Shown here in pieces: positions 1 to 7,901 of a stretch of DNA of 35,248 nucleotides (the first letter of the stretch is position 1; every line of letters begins with the position of its first letter). Position numbers and translations under genes: made by a program. Where the stretch lies: contig JACKHS010000032.1 of NCBI GenBank assembly GCA_020638875.1, positions 1-35,248 on the forward strand, read 5' to 3'. The notes under the pieces are model-generated. The model ran no database searches. It saw only the letters and a program-made list of their open reading frames with translations, and had not been told where the DNA came from. The stretch is from Planctomycetota bacterium. Its GTDB lineage: Bacteria > Planctomycetota > UBA1135 > GCA-002686595.

Positions 1-491
1 CCGCCGCGCGCCCAGTGGTGCGCGATCACCGGGCTGAGCGGCGCGCCCGCGCGCGCGTAGCGCACGGCCGGCGCGAGCACCTCGGCCAGCGGCAGGCGCC
101 CGAAGCGCGCCGAGAGCTCGAGCCAGCCGTCGACGCAGCCGGGCACCGAGATCGGCAGGGGACCGTGCGGCGGCAGGTAGTCGAGGCCCAGCGCGCGCAG
201 CGCGTCGAGCTCGAGGCCGGCCGGGGAGCGACCGCTGGCGTTGAGGCCGACGAGCGCCGGCTCGTCCGGGTCGTGCACGAGCGCGAACAGGTCGCCGCCC
301 AGCCCGCAGCCGGTGGGCTCGACCAGCCCCAGCAGCGCGTTCGCGCCGATGGCCGCGTCGACGGCGCTGCCGCCCGCGCGCAGCAGCTCGAGCGCCACCT
401 GCGTCGCGAGCGGCTGGCTCGTCGCCGCCATGCCGTCGCGCGCCACGACGGTCGAGCGCGTCGCGAAGGGCTTGCCGAGTCCGCGGTCCAT
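1..491 (-). CDS. Gamma-glutamyltranspeptidase family protein, N-terminal part (cut by left edge)
   Basis: I translated the minus strand from an ATG at 491 to the window edge, giving 163 residues without a stop. The start reads FATRSTVVARDGMAATSQP, followed by ALELLRAGGSAVDAAIGAN, EPTGCGLGGDLFALVHD and NASGRSP. This is the typical N-terminal signature of the gamma-glutamyltranspeptidase (GGT, N-terminal nucleophile hydrolase) family, which cleaves or transfers gamma-glutamyl groups from glutathione and related peptides. The autoprocessing Thr lies in the missing C-terminal half, so activity cannot be judged. No signal peptide is visible, which suggests a cytoplasmic GGT-like protein, unlike the classical periplasmic enzyme. 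The gene begins 39 bases beyond the stop of the propeller lipoprotein on the same strand. The family call is confident; the substrate is unknown. Confidence 0.85.
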   Translation of the reverse strand, partial: MDRGLGKPFATRSTVVARDGMAATSQPLATQVALELLRAGGSAVDAAIGANALLGLVEPTGCGLGGDLFALVHDPDEPALVGLNASGRSPAGLELDALRALGLDYLPPHGPLPISVPGCVDGWLELSARFGRLPLAEVLAPAVRYARAGAPLSPVIAHHWARG

Positions 492-530
492 GGGCCGCGA
501 GCTTACACCATCGCGCGCGCCGCGCCGCGG

Positions 531-2993
531 CTACTGGAGCGCGTCGCGGCGGCGCAGCCGGATCGGCTTCATGCCGCGCTGCAGCGCCTGCACTTCGGTC
601 AGCAGCGCCGTGTCGGGGTCCAGCGCGAAGACGCGCACGTCCTCGCTGGTCTGCGAGAGCACGTAGACGTAGCCGCCCTCGCGGTCGATCTCGACCGCCA
701 GCGGCTGCAGGCCCGCTGGCGTCGCGGCGCGCCAGGTGGTCGTGCCCGTCGCCTGGTTGTAGAGCCGCCCGGTGGCGGGGTCGACGTCGTACAGCAGCAG
801 CGAGCCGAGCGCCGTCGCATCGAAGCTCGTCACGAAGGCGAAGCGCTCGTCGGGCGTCAGCGCGACGCTCACCGGCTCGGCCATCGCGCTCGAGCCGGCG
901 CCCACCGCGTGGAGCTGCCCGTCGGCGCTGACGTCCCACGCGACGGCGAGGTCGAGGTCGCGCTGCGTGCTGTAGGCGCGCCGGCCGTCGGCCGTGAGGA
1001 CCAGCGACGTCGGGTGGCCGGTACCGACGACCAGCGGGTCGACCTTGGTCAGCACGCCGGTGGTCGGGTCGATGCGGAAGGCGCGGAAGCTGCCGAACTC
1101 GCTCACGCCGTTGCCGCCGTTGACGGCGTACAGGTAGAGCCCCGACGGGTCGGCGACGATCGCCTCGGGCACCAGCTCCAGCGGCCGCGTGCCGATCACG
1201 GTCAGCATGCCGTCGGGCTCGATCGCGAACATGCCCAGCAGGTTGAACGTCGCGAGCGACACGTAGAGGAAGCGCCCGGTCGTGTCGACCGTGAGCGGCC
1301 CGGGCAGCGTGCCGTTGAGCCCGGTGCGCGTGCCGGCCACGACGAGCGAGCCGTCCGGCTGCAGCGTGTAGATCGTGATCGTCTCCTCGGTCTCGTTCGA
1401 GACCCAGGCGAAGCGGCCGCGCGGGTCGAGCGCCAGGTCGCGCGGTCCGACGCCCGTGGGCGCCGGCGTGAGCCCGCTGTCGCTGACCGTGCCGAGCGTC
1501 GGGTCGACGCTCAACGTGACGACGTCCTGCGAGGTCTCGTTCAGCGCGTAGAGCGAGGCCAGGCGCTTGACCGGCGCCGCGGCGCCCTCGACGAGCGCCA
1601 GCGCGCGCGGGCCCTGGCGCAGGTACAGCGCGCCCGTCTGCGTCAGGCGGCCGTCGTCCTCGCGCTCGTAGAGCCGCGCCGTGCGGCCGGTCGAGTCCAC
1701 CGCGAACGCGCGCCGGCCGTCGCGCGTGAAGCGCAGGTCGACGGTCGAGGCCGTCGAGGGCAGCGTGCCCAGCGACGTCAGCGTCCCCGTGGCGTCCGCG
1801 ATCGAGTAGTAGCTGATGGTCGCCGAGCCCTGGTTGAGCACGTAGGCGAAGCGCCGCCCGGGCTCGACCACGACGCGCACGGGCGTGCTGCCGGCGGTGG
1901 CCGTGGGGCCGAGGCTCATGGCGCCGGTCTCCGGCTCGACGTCGACGCGCAGCACGCCCGCGAAGGGCTGCTGGAGCACGACGTAGAGCCGCTCGCCGAG
2001 CGGGCAGAGCGCGACGTCGGGCGTGACCACCGTGGGCAGCGCGAGCGTGTCCCCGGGCGTCAGCGCGCCGGTCGCGGGGTCGATCAGGAAGCTGCGCAGC
2101 TCCTCGCTCGACGCGTGCGCGACGATCAGGAAGCGGCCGCTCGCGTCGCCGGCGAGGTCCGTCGGCCCGGCGGCGGTGGTCTCCTGCTCGAGCAGCGTGA
2201 GCGTGCCGTTCACGGCGTCGACCTGGTAGGCGCGCACGCGGTCGGAGCCGGCCGAGCTGACGTACAGCCAGTCGCCCGAGGGGTGCACGTACAGCGCGTG
2301 CGGGCCTGAGCCCAGCGAGATCGGCGTGCCCGCCGTCAGGTCGCCGCTGTCCGCGTCGACGAGGTAGGGCGTCAGGCCGAAGCTGTTGAGCGAGTACACG
2401 AGCCGCCCGAGCGGATCGGCTTGCACGTCCTGCGGCGCGGCTTCGCCCGCCGACTGCACCACGTAGCCGTCGTGCTCGAGCGTCTGCAGCGCGCCGTTGG
2501 CCTGCAGCTCGTTCAGCGTGTTGTCGCCGGCGTTGGCCGAGTACGCGAAGCGCAGCTCGCCGCCGACCGAGACCACGAGGTCCTGCGTGTACTCGCCGTC
2601 GTTGTTCGTGGCGGTGACGCGCACGATGCGCGGCGCCGCGAGCGCGGTGGGGGTCCCGGAGAACGTGCCGGTCTGGTCGTCGAACACGAGGCCCGTCGGC
2701 AGGCTCCCGCTCAGCACCCACGCGTCGAGGCTGCCGTCGCCGGTCTGGCTCGGCACCGCGGGCGTCAGCGGGTCGCCCAGGCGCGCGGCGAGCGCGCGCG
2801 TGGCGTAGGCGAACTCCGGCAGGTCGACCGTCGGCGGCGGCTCGTCGGGCGGCGTGAAGCTCCCGCCGCTCTTGCCGCAGGCGGCGAGCAGCGCGGGGCC
2901 GAGGAGCACGAGGGCCCAACGCGCGCGGCGCGCGGCGGTCGCCGACGGGCGCGCGGGGGCCTGGGAGCGGACGAGGCGGGCGGTGAGGGTCAT
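531..2993 (-). CDS. Lactonase-type beta-propeller lipoprotein with N-terminal Ig-like domain
   Basis: 820 aa. The N terminus has Arg-rich residues, a hydrophobic stretch and the lipobox LLAAC with Cys39, so it should be lipidated and envelope-anchored. Residues about 60-145 look like a putative Ig (He_PIG) domain (SGSLPTGLVFDDQTGTFSGT). The remaining ~670 residues are a run of propeller blades with the recurring pattern 'D-P-x-T-G-x-L' plus 'P-x-x-x-x-x-D-P-x-G-R-F/L-x-Y-V', as in the Lactonase/YVTN beta-propeller families. At about 45 residues per blade there is room for 14-15 blades, probably two propellers. These folds bind ligands or partners; true 6-phosphogluconolactonase activity is only a family possibility. 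A candidate promoter lies upstream at 3059-3086. Function beyond an envelope propeller is unknown. Confidence 0.8.
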   Translation of the reverse strand: MTLTARLVRSQAPARPSATAARRARWALVLLGPALLAACGKSGGSFTPPDEPPPTVDLPEFAYATRALAARLGDPLTPAVPSQTGDGSLDAWVLSGSLPTGLVFDDQTGTFSGTPTALAAPRIVRVTATNNDGEYTQDLVVSVGGELRFAYSANAGDNTLNELQANGALQTLEHDGYVVQSAGEAAPQDVQADPLGRLVYSLNSFGLTPYLVDADSGDLTAGTPISLGSGPHALYVHPSGDWLYVSSAGSDRVRAYQVDAVNGTLTLLEQETTAAGPTDLAGDASGRFLIVAHASSEELRSFLIDPATGALTPGDTLALPTVVTPDVALCPLGERLYVVLQQPFAGVLRVDVEPETGAMSLGPTATAGSTPVRVVVEPGRRFAYVLNQGSATISYYSIADATGTLTSLGTLPSTASTVDLRFTRDGRRAFAVDSTGRTARLYEREDDGRLTQTGALYLRQGPRALALVEGAAAPVKRLASLYALNETSQDVVTLSVDPTLGTVSDSGLTPAPTGVGPRDLALDPRGRFAWVSNETEETITIYTLQPDGSLVVAGTRTGLNGTLPGPLTVDTTGRFLYVSLATFNLLGMFAIEPDGMLTVIGTRPLELVPEAIVADPSGLYLYAVNGGNGVSEFGSFRAFRIDPTTGVLTKVDPLVVGTGHPTSLVLTADGRRAYSTQRDLDLAVAWDVSADGQLHAVGAGSSAMAEPVSVALTPDERFAFVTSFDATALGSLLLYDVDPATGRLYNQATGTTTWRAATPAGLQPLAVEIDREGGYVYVLSQTSEDVRVFALDPDTALLTEVQALQRGMKPIRLRRRDALQ

Positions 2994-3058
2994 CGAGGGC
3001 GTGGCGGTGGCGCCGCGCGGGCCCGGAGGCGGAGCGGCGGCAGAATTGCGAGTTCCTA

Positions 3059-3086
3059 ACTATCGCCCACGATCGCGCCGGGGCAA
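3059..3086 (-). promoter_or_regulatory. Candidate sigma70-type promoter for the propeller lipoprotein
   Basis: On the minus strand TTGCCC (3086-3081) is followed after 16 bp by GATAGT (3064-3059), in one of the few A/T-containing stretches of this divergent intergenic region. It would give a leader of roughly 55-60 nt before the ATG at 2993. The match is moderate (about 4 of 6 at each box), so this is only a candidate. Confidence 0.3.
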
Positions 3087-3149
3087 GTCGGGCGGTCGGG
3101 AAACCCCGGGGGGCCCTGCGGGGGCCCTGGGAGGGCGTCCGCGCGACGT

Positions 3150-3161
3150 TATAGTTCCGAA
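3150..3161 (+). promoter_or_regulatory. Candidate -10 box directly upstream of the ATG (leaderless transcript?)
   Basis: TATAGT at 3150-3155 ends only 6 bases before the ATG at 3162, so a transcript from it would start at or next to the start codon. No Shine-Dalgarno sequence is placed to serve this ATG: the nearest purine run, around 3130-3135, is more than 25 bases away. The same geometry occurs at 11922-11934. A leaderless mRNA is an inference from spacing. Confidence 0.35.
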
Positions 3162-3557
3162 ATGAGCGGGCGGAAGGGGGACGACGAAGTGCTGGAAGTC
3201 GAGGTCGAGCGCCTGCCGCTCGACGGCGAGCCCGGCGCCCCGCCGCCGTCCGGGGGCGGCCTGGAGACCGCGCGCGAGGTCCACCAGGTGCTCGGCCCGG
3301 TGCTCGCCGGCGTGCTGATCGACCTGCTCGACGCCGCCACCGTCTCGCCGCCGCTCGGCCTCGTCCTGGGCTTGCCGGTGGGCTACTACCTGGGCCGGCA
3401 GCTCGGCCTGCCGCAGGGCCGCGCGGCGTCCCTCGCCTTCCTCGTCGGCGCCTACTGCGCGATCCCGTTCACCTTCGCGCTGCCGGTGGGCACGCTGGTG
3501 GGGGTGTGGGTGCGCCTCAAGGGCGTGCTCGCGGCGCGCCGCGCGCGCGGGGAGTAG
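3162..3557 (+). CDS. Small membrane protein of unknown function
   Basis: 131 aa, not recognised. Residues 1-40 are polar and acidic (DDEVLEVEVERLPLDGEPG). From about residue 45 there are two or three hydrophobic, Gly-rich segments (VLAGVLIDLLDAATVSPPLGLVLGLPVGYYLG and a second around AFLVGAYCAIPFTFALPVGTLVGVWVRL), and the protein ends in a short basic tail (RARRARGE type). It is therefore likely an inner-membrane protein with a cytoplasmic acidic head. It is transcribed divergently from the propeller lipoprotein and converges on the flavoenzyme at 3574-4899, with only 16 bases between the stop codons. No function can be assigned. Confidence 0.7.
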   Translation: MSGRKGDDEVLEVEVERLPLDGEPGAPPPSGGGLETAREVHQVLGPVLAGVLIDLLDAATVSPPLGLVLGLPVGYYLGRQLGLPQGRAASLAFLVGAYCAIPFTFALPVGTLVGVWVRLKGVLAARRARGE

Positions 3558-3573
3558 CGCCGCGCCCGCGCGC

Positions 3574-4899
3574 TCAGCCGCGCGCCGCCTCGGCCAGCAG
3601 CTCGGCGGCCAGGGCGCGCGCCTTGATCACGCACGCGTCGGAGTTGTCGTACTCGAAGCGGCCGAAGCGGCCCAGCGGGGTGAGCCCGACCTCCGCCAGC
3701 CAGCCGAGCGCGGCGGCGCGGCGCTCCGCGTAGGCGTGGTCGAACACGACGTAGGCGTGGCGCGAGTGCACCGCGTCGGTGAACAGCACCTCCTCGCGCC
3801 GCAGCAGGCCGGCGTGCTCGAGCCCGCGCAGCACCTGCTCCTCGGTGTCGGCCGCCGGCTTCGCGCCGCGCCCGTCGTAGGTCACCTCGCACAGGAACGA
3901 CGTGCGCCCGGCGGGCGCGTTGTTCGGCGAGTAGTTCGACATGTACGTCACGCGGTTCGCCGGCCCTTGCGAGGGGTGGGGCAGGTAGATCCACGAGAGG
4001 TCGGGGTGCTCGGCGCGGTCGAGCGCGACGAGGAAGCACAGGATCGAGTTGAACGCGAGCCCGCGCATGGCCTCGGCCACGCCGCTCGGCACGCCCTCGA
4101 CGAGCGCGGGCAGGTCGGTCAGCGGCAAGGTCGAGACGACGCGGTCGAAGGCCTCGCCGTTGACCTTCCAGCCGTCGCCGGCGCGCTGCAGGCTCGTCAC
4201 CGGCGTCGACAGGCGCAGGTTGCCCGCGAGCTGCGCCGCGAGGCCGTCGGTGATCGCCTGGAAGCCGCCGTGCCGCGGGTAGTAGAAGATCGCCTGGTGC
4301 GTGTAGCCCTCGGTGCGCAGGCCGACGGCGGCCTTGAGCACGTCGGCCACCGGCGCGTCGGGCACGCGCCCCGCGACCCAGTCGCTCGAGATCTCGGACA
4401 GCGGCCGCTTCCAGATCTTCTCGTTGTAGGGGTCCATGAAGTGCTCGGCGATGCCGTCGCCGAAGCGCCACCGGATCCACGTCGCGAAGTCGCGCGGCGC
4501 CGCGCTGCCGCTCACCTGCCGCTCGTGCCAGGCCTGCACGTAGCCCGCGAGGCACTCGTAGTTCGCGCGCGGCGGCAGGTCGCCGAGCCCGTTCTCGAAC
4601 GGGTAGTGCACCCAGCGGTCCTCGAAGCGGATCTTCGTGTTGCGGTCGCGCCGCACGAAGGCCGCCTCGCCGCCCGCGTTGGCCTTCATCCAGGCCATCG
4701 CCTCGGCGTCCTTGCTGAACAGGATGTGGCCGCCGGCGACGTCGTAGGTGAAGCCGTCGACCGTCTTCGACGCGCACAGGCCGCCCGCGCTCGGCGCGGC
4801 CTCGAAGAGGTGCACGTCGGAGCTCGCGAGCCCGCCCTCGACGAGGAAGCGGGCCAGGGCCAGGCCGGAGACGCCGGCGCCGAGGATGGCGGTCTTCAT
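3574..4899 (-). CDS. FAD-dependent amine-oxidase / UDP-galactopyranose mutase-like oxidoreductase
   Basis: 441 aa. The N terminus has a Rossmann FAD-binding motif, ILGAGVSGLALARFL (GxGxxG at residues 7-12). It is followed by the acidic end of beta-2 (HLFEA), the SAGGLCAS second Gly motif, and DVAGGHILFS, which resembles the GGHI segment of UDP-galactopyranose mutases. Further landmarks are YPFENGL, FMDPYNEKIWKRPL and a C-terminal FAD-contact region (GLTPLGRFGRFEYDNSD). This places it in the protoporphyrinogen-oxidase/UGM-like flavoprotein superfamily, often found with surface-glycan genes; substrate and reaction are not readable from sequence. It is the last gene of a probable minus-strand unit after lgt and the RNase HII-like gene (52-bp gap). 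No signal peptide, so cytoplasmic. Confidence 0.75.
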   Translation of the reverse strand: MKTAILGAGVSGLALARFLVEGGLASSDVHLFEAAPSAGGLCASKTVDGFTYDVAGGHILFSKDAEAMAWMKANAGGEAAFVRRDRNTKIRFEDRWVHYPFENGLGDLPPRANYECLAGYVQAWHERQVSGSAAPRDFATWIRWRFGDGIAEHFMDPYNEKIWKRPLSEISSDWVAGRVPDAPVADVLKAAVGLRTEGYTHQAIFYYPRHGGFQAITDGLAAQLAGNLRLSTPVTSLQRAGDGWKVNGEAFDRVVSTLPLTDLPALVEGVPSGVAEAMRGLAFNSILCFLVALDRAEHPDLSWIYLPHPSQGPANRVTYMSNYSPNNAPAGRTSFLCEVTYDGRGAKPAADTEEQVLRGLEHAGLLRREEVLFTDAVHSRHAYVVFDHAYAERRAAALGWLAEVGLTPLGRFGRFEYDNSDACVIKARALAAELLAEAARG

Positions 4900-4951
4900 G
4901 GGGGGGCGGTGCGGCCGCGCGCGCGGCGCAGGGCTGGCGAAGCCTACCCGC

Positions 4952-5958
4952 TCAGCGGCGGCGGGCCAGCACGTCGCGGTCGAGATCGAGCGCCGCCAGC
5001 GCCGGCGCGGCGTCCGCGAGCCAGCGCCGGCCGTCGGTGGTGTAGCCCGCGGTCGGCGCCAGGCCCGCCTGCCGCGCGCCGAAGTAGTCGTTGAAGGCGC
5101 CCATGACGAGCTCGCGCGCGTACTTCGCCAGGCACGAGCCGAGCGCCACGGTGAACGCGCGCTCCTCGGCCTTCTCGGCGAAGGTCAGCCACATGCGCCG
5201 GCGCGCGCCGTCCTCGTCGGCCTCGAGCTGGTACTCGGAGTGGTTCGGGCTCTCGAGCCCCACGCGCAGCCCGACGCCGGGGAAGGCCGCCGCGAGCGCG
5301 CGCCCGTAGCGGAAGCGGCCGCCCTGGCGGTCGACGATCACGTGCAGGTCCTCGTGCGCGTGCGTCGCCCACAGGTGCCGCAGCACGCCGGTCAAGAGCT
5401 CCCACACGGTCGCGCTCTTGTTGCCGGTGCGCGCGAAGGAGCGGTTGAGCTCGACCGCCGGCACCACGCGCACCGCCGCGTCGACGAGCGCGAGGCCCTG
5501 CGCGGCGAGCTCGCGCCGCAGCAGCGCGGTGCGCAGCTCGAGCCGCCCCGCGTCGACCCAGCGCGGCAGCGCCGGCGCGAGCTCGGCGTACCACGGGCTC
5601 GCCGCGACGTCGGCCGCGCGCGGGCGCAGCGCGGGCGGCGTGCGCAGCAGCGCGGCGCCGCTCGCCGGCGCGCCGACCGCGCGCGCGCGCCCAGGAAGGC
5701 CAGCGCGGTCGTCTCGAGCCGGCGTTCGCCGCGCGCGTTGCGCGTGTAGACCTTCTTCGAGTCCGCCACGACGACGTGCTCGGCGTCGTCCTTGGGCTCG
5801 CGCGAGACGATCGCCGCGAGCTGCTCCCAGACGTTGCCGCCGTCCGCCGGCAGGCGCAGCGCGGAGTAGCCGAGGGTCAGCGGACCGAGCAGCGGACCGA
5901 GGCCCGCCTCGTCGACGCCCGCGACGACGCGCGGGCGCGCGCCCTCGGCCGCGCTCAT
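4952..5958 (-). CDS. RNase HII-like ribonuclease, interrupted by a frameshift
   Basis: Translation from ATG 5958 gives VVAGVDEAGLGPLLGPLTLG (matching the RNase HII metal-site motif GxDEAGxGPLxGP; D16, E17) and VVADSKKVY (matching DSKKL). Reading then breaks in a CG-dinucleotide run near 5680-5690. The second half continues in another frame as AASPWYAEL, VPAVELNRSFARTGNKSAT, LHVIVDRQGG, AFTVALGSCLAKYARELVM and TAGYTTDGRRWL, which aligns with the conserved RNase HII C-terminal region (SxxAAxSIxAK, GYxTxxH). Healed length is about 335 aa, longer than typical RNase HII (~200-220), so it is a divergent relative. The family removes RNA from RNA-DNA hybrids. The shift is equivalent to one missing base or one extra CG unit, so an assembly error is likely. 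The start overlaps the lgt stop (ATGA). Confidence 0.72.
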
Positions 5959-6857
5959 GCCGAGCCCGGTGCGGCGCCGCCCTCGCGCGGCCGCGGCAGG
6001 TCCGCGTCGACGCGCCCGCGGTTCTTGACCAGCATCGCCACCGCGATCAGTCCGGCGACGATCGAGATGAGTTGCGAGGTCGAGATCGCGTCGTCGAACC
6101 ACTTGCCGCGGATCGCGTCGCCGCGGAAGACCTCGATCGTGAAGCGGCCGACGGCGTACAGCGCGATCGTCCACCACAGCACCTGGCCCTCGTAGCGCCG
6201 GCGCTTCAGCAGCCACAGCGCGACGAAGCCGAGCAGCAGCGCGTTCAGGCTCATCCAGGGCTGCGTGGCCCACAGCACCTGCCCGGCGTTCTCCGGGCCG
6301 AACAGGCTGCCCGGCGGCAGCGGGTCGGGCACGTGCACGACGACGGGGAAGGGCAGGTCGCGGAAGCGCTCGGGCACGACGCTGCCGTAGTCGTCGCCGA
6401 CCATCAGGCAGCCCACGCGACCGATGGCCTGCGCGAAGAAGGTGCCGATCATCGCGAGGTCGAGGCCGTGCAGCCAGCGCACGCCGACCTTGCGCGCCTT
6501 GTAGACGCCGGCCGCGATGCCGCCGGCGAGGCCGCCGTACATCACCAGCCCGCCCTCCCAGAAGAAGAGCATCGTCCACGGCCGCGCGAGGTAGCCGTGG
6601 CCCGTCTCGGAGCCGCGCAGCACCTCGACGATCACGTACATCAGGCGCGCGCCGCCGAAGACCCCGAACAGGATCCACATCACGATCTGCGACCAGCGCT
6701 CCTGCTCGCCCTCGGGGTCGTCGCTGTAGCGCGCGGCGAGGCGTTGCAGGAGGTGGGCGCCGAACAGGAAGCCCAGCGCGACCAGCACGCCGAAGGAGCG
6801 CAGGTGGAAGGGCTCGTCCGACCAGGGCACGGGGAGCGAGAAGAGGTACGGGTGCAT
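5955..6857 (-). CDS. lgt: Prolipoprotein diacylglyceryl transferase
   Basis: Integral membrane enzyme that transfers diacylglycerol from phosphatidylglycerol to the lipobox Cys of prolipoproteins, the first step of lipoprotein maturation. The protein from ATG 6857 starts MHPYLFSLPVPW and has about seven hydrophobic helices. It also has FHLRSFGVLVALGFLFG, FFWEGGLVMYGGLAGG (the conserved GGL/YGGLxGG segment) and the signature region AQAIGRVGCLMVGDDYG, corresponding to the Lgt GRxGN/C motif. VGRFTIEVFRGD near the C terminus is also typical. An in-frame ATG 13 codons upstream (6896) exists, but the family-like N terminus favours 6857; no good SD precedes either. The stop overlaps the next gene's start by 4 bases (ATGA), suggesting translational coupling. 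Lipoproteins at 531-2993 and 8426-9134 are plausible substrates. Confidence 0.93.
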   Translation of the reverse strand: MHPYLFSLPVPWSDEPFHLRSFGVLVALGFLFGAHLLQRLAARYSDDPEGEQERWSQIVMWILFGVFGGARLMYVIVEVLRGSETGHGYLARPWTMLFFWEGGLVMYGGLAGGIAAGVYKARKVGVRWLHGLDLAMIGTFFAQAIGRVGCLMVGDDYGSVVPERFRDLPFPVVVHVPDPLPPGSLFGPENAGQVLWATQPWMSLNALLLGFVALWLLKRRRYEGQVLWWTIALYAVGRFTIEVFRGDAIRGKWFDDAISTSQLISIVAGLIAVAMLVKNRGRVDADLPRPREGGAAPGSA

Positions 6858-6944
6858 CGCGAGGGGAGGGTACGCGCTGGCGCCGCGGAAGGCCACTCGG
6901 GGACGGCGCCGCCGCGCTGGGCGGCCGCGTCCGCGCCGCCGTCG

Positions 6945-6972
6945 TTGCCGCCGCCGCGGCAGGCGCTATGCT
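6945..6972 (+). promoter_or_regulatory. Candidate promoter for the pus10-like gene
   Basis: TTGCCG (6945-6950) and TATGCT (6967-6972) are separated by 16 bp, in the divergent intergenic region with lgt. Each box matches the sigma70 consensus at about 4 of 6. It would give a leader of roughly 75 nt before the ATG at 7056, which has its own Shine-Dalgarno AGGAG at 7042-7046. A candidate only. Confidence 0.3.
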
Positions 6973-7055
6973 CTTCGCCCCTTCACCCGTCCGAGGCGAG
7001 GGACGTTCGAGTCGTCCCGGGGCGCGGCGCGCCCAAGACACAGGAGTCGTACCCC

Positions 7056-7883
7056 ATGGCCGAGCTGCCCCCCGGCAAGGTCTTCATCGAGGGCCGCTAC
7101 CGCAAGCTGACGCGCGACCTGCCGCAGACGGTCTTCTTCTGCCCGGAGTGCAAGGGCCACCCGCGCCGGCGGCGCAAGTGCGCCACGTGCGAGGGCTTCG
7201 GCAAGCTCACGCGCGACTCCGTGCAGGAGCTCGTCGCGTGGGTGCTCGGCGCGGCGCTGAAGACGCGCAAGAACAAGTTCCACGGCGCGGGCCGCGAGGA
7301 CGTCGACGTGCGCATGCTCGGCGACGGGCGCCCGTTCGTGATGGAGTTCCTGAACCCGCGCGAGCTCTCGATCGACCTGGCCGAGGTCGAGGACGAGATC
7401 AACCGCCGCAACGCCGGGCGGCTCGAGATCGAGGGCCTGCACTGGTCCGACAAGGGCCGCGTGCGCGTGCTCAAGGAGACGCAGCACGCCAAGGAGTACG
7501 AGGCGCTCGTGGAGGTCGAGGGCGACGCGCCCGCGGACGTCTTCGCGCCGCTCGTCGGCAAGCGCATCGACCTCGAGCAGCAGACGCCGCAGCGCGTGGC
7601 GCACCGGCGCGCGGACCTCGTGCGCGAGCGTTGGCTGGAGGTGCTCGGCGCGGAGCCCGCGGCCGAGCGCCCGGGCTGCTTCCACGTCCGGCTGCGCACG
7701 CAACACGGCACGTACGTGAAGGAGGCCGTCACCGGCGAGGACGGGCGCTCGGTGCCGTCGCTGGCCGCGCTGATCGACCGGCCGTGCCGCTGCCTCGAGC
7801 TCGACGTGCTCGCGATCCTCGAGGAGGACGGCGCGCCCATCGTGCGGCGCAAGGCGCCGGCGAGCTTCGGCGAAGGGCTCTAG
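7056..7883 (+). CDS. pus10: Pus10-type tRNA pseudouridine synthase, catalytic domain only
   Basis: 275 aa; start chosen for AGGAG at 7042-7046 with good spacing. Near the start it has GRYRKLTRDLPQT, a zinc-ribbon-like CPEC (C29, C32) and CATC (C42, C45), then SVQELV, KFHGAGREDVDVRMLGDGR (residues 74-91) and PFVMEFLNPRE. GREDVDVRMLG is the hallmark of Pus10, with the catalytic Asp in this motif (D82 by analogy with the R-x-D of other pseudouridine synthases). The C-terminal half has the expected LKETQHAKEYEALV, RVAHRRADLVR and FHVRLRTQHGTYVKEAVTGEDGR segments. Archaeal and eukaryotic Pus10 makes pseudouridine 54/55 in the tRNA T-arm and carries an N-terminal THUMP-containing half, absent here. 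In Bacteria, TruB normally makes position 55, so this enzyme may modify position 54 or another site (inference). It converges with the hemerythrin gene. Confidence 0.9.
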   Translation: MAELPPGKVFIEGRYRKLTRDLPQTVFFCPECKGHPRRRRKCATCEGFGKLTRDSVQELVAWVLGAALKTRKNKFHGAGREDVDVRMLGDGRPFVMEFLNPRELSIDLAEVEDEINRRNAGRLEIEGLHWSDKGRVRVLKETQHAKEYEALVEVEGDAPADVFAPLVGKRIDLEQQTPQRVAHRRADLVRERWLEVLGAEPAAERPGCFHVRLRTQHGTYVKEAVTGEDGRSVPSLAALIDRPCRCLELDVLAILEEDGAPIVRRKAPASFGEGL

Positions 7884-7901
7884 CAGCCCGTCAGCGCTGC
7901 T
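7882..7901. terminator. Short palindrome between convergent stop codons
   Basis: AGCAGC (7882-7887) and GCTGCT (7896-7901) form a 6-bp hairpin. It spans the stop of the Pus10 gene and the stop of the hemerythrin gene, so it could act in both directions. There is no T-tract. The first ten bases match one arm of the dispersed repeat at 10437-10456. Confidence 0.3.

Noticed and set aside
15..2309. Very long plus-strand open frame over the GGT and propeller genes
   Set aside because: The translation is Arg/Ala/Glu-rich shadow sequence of high-GC antisense coding; the minus strand carries recognisable domains. Similar long shadows lie over most genes here.
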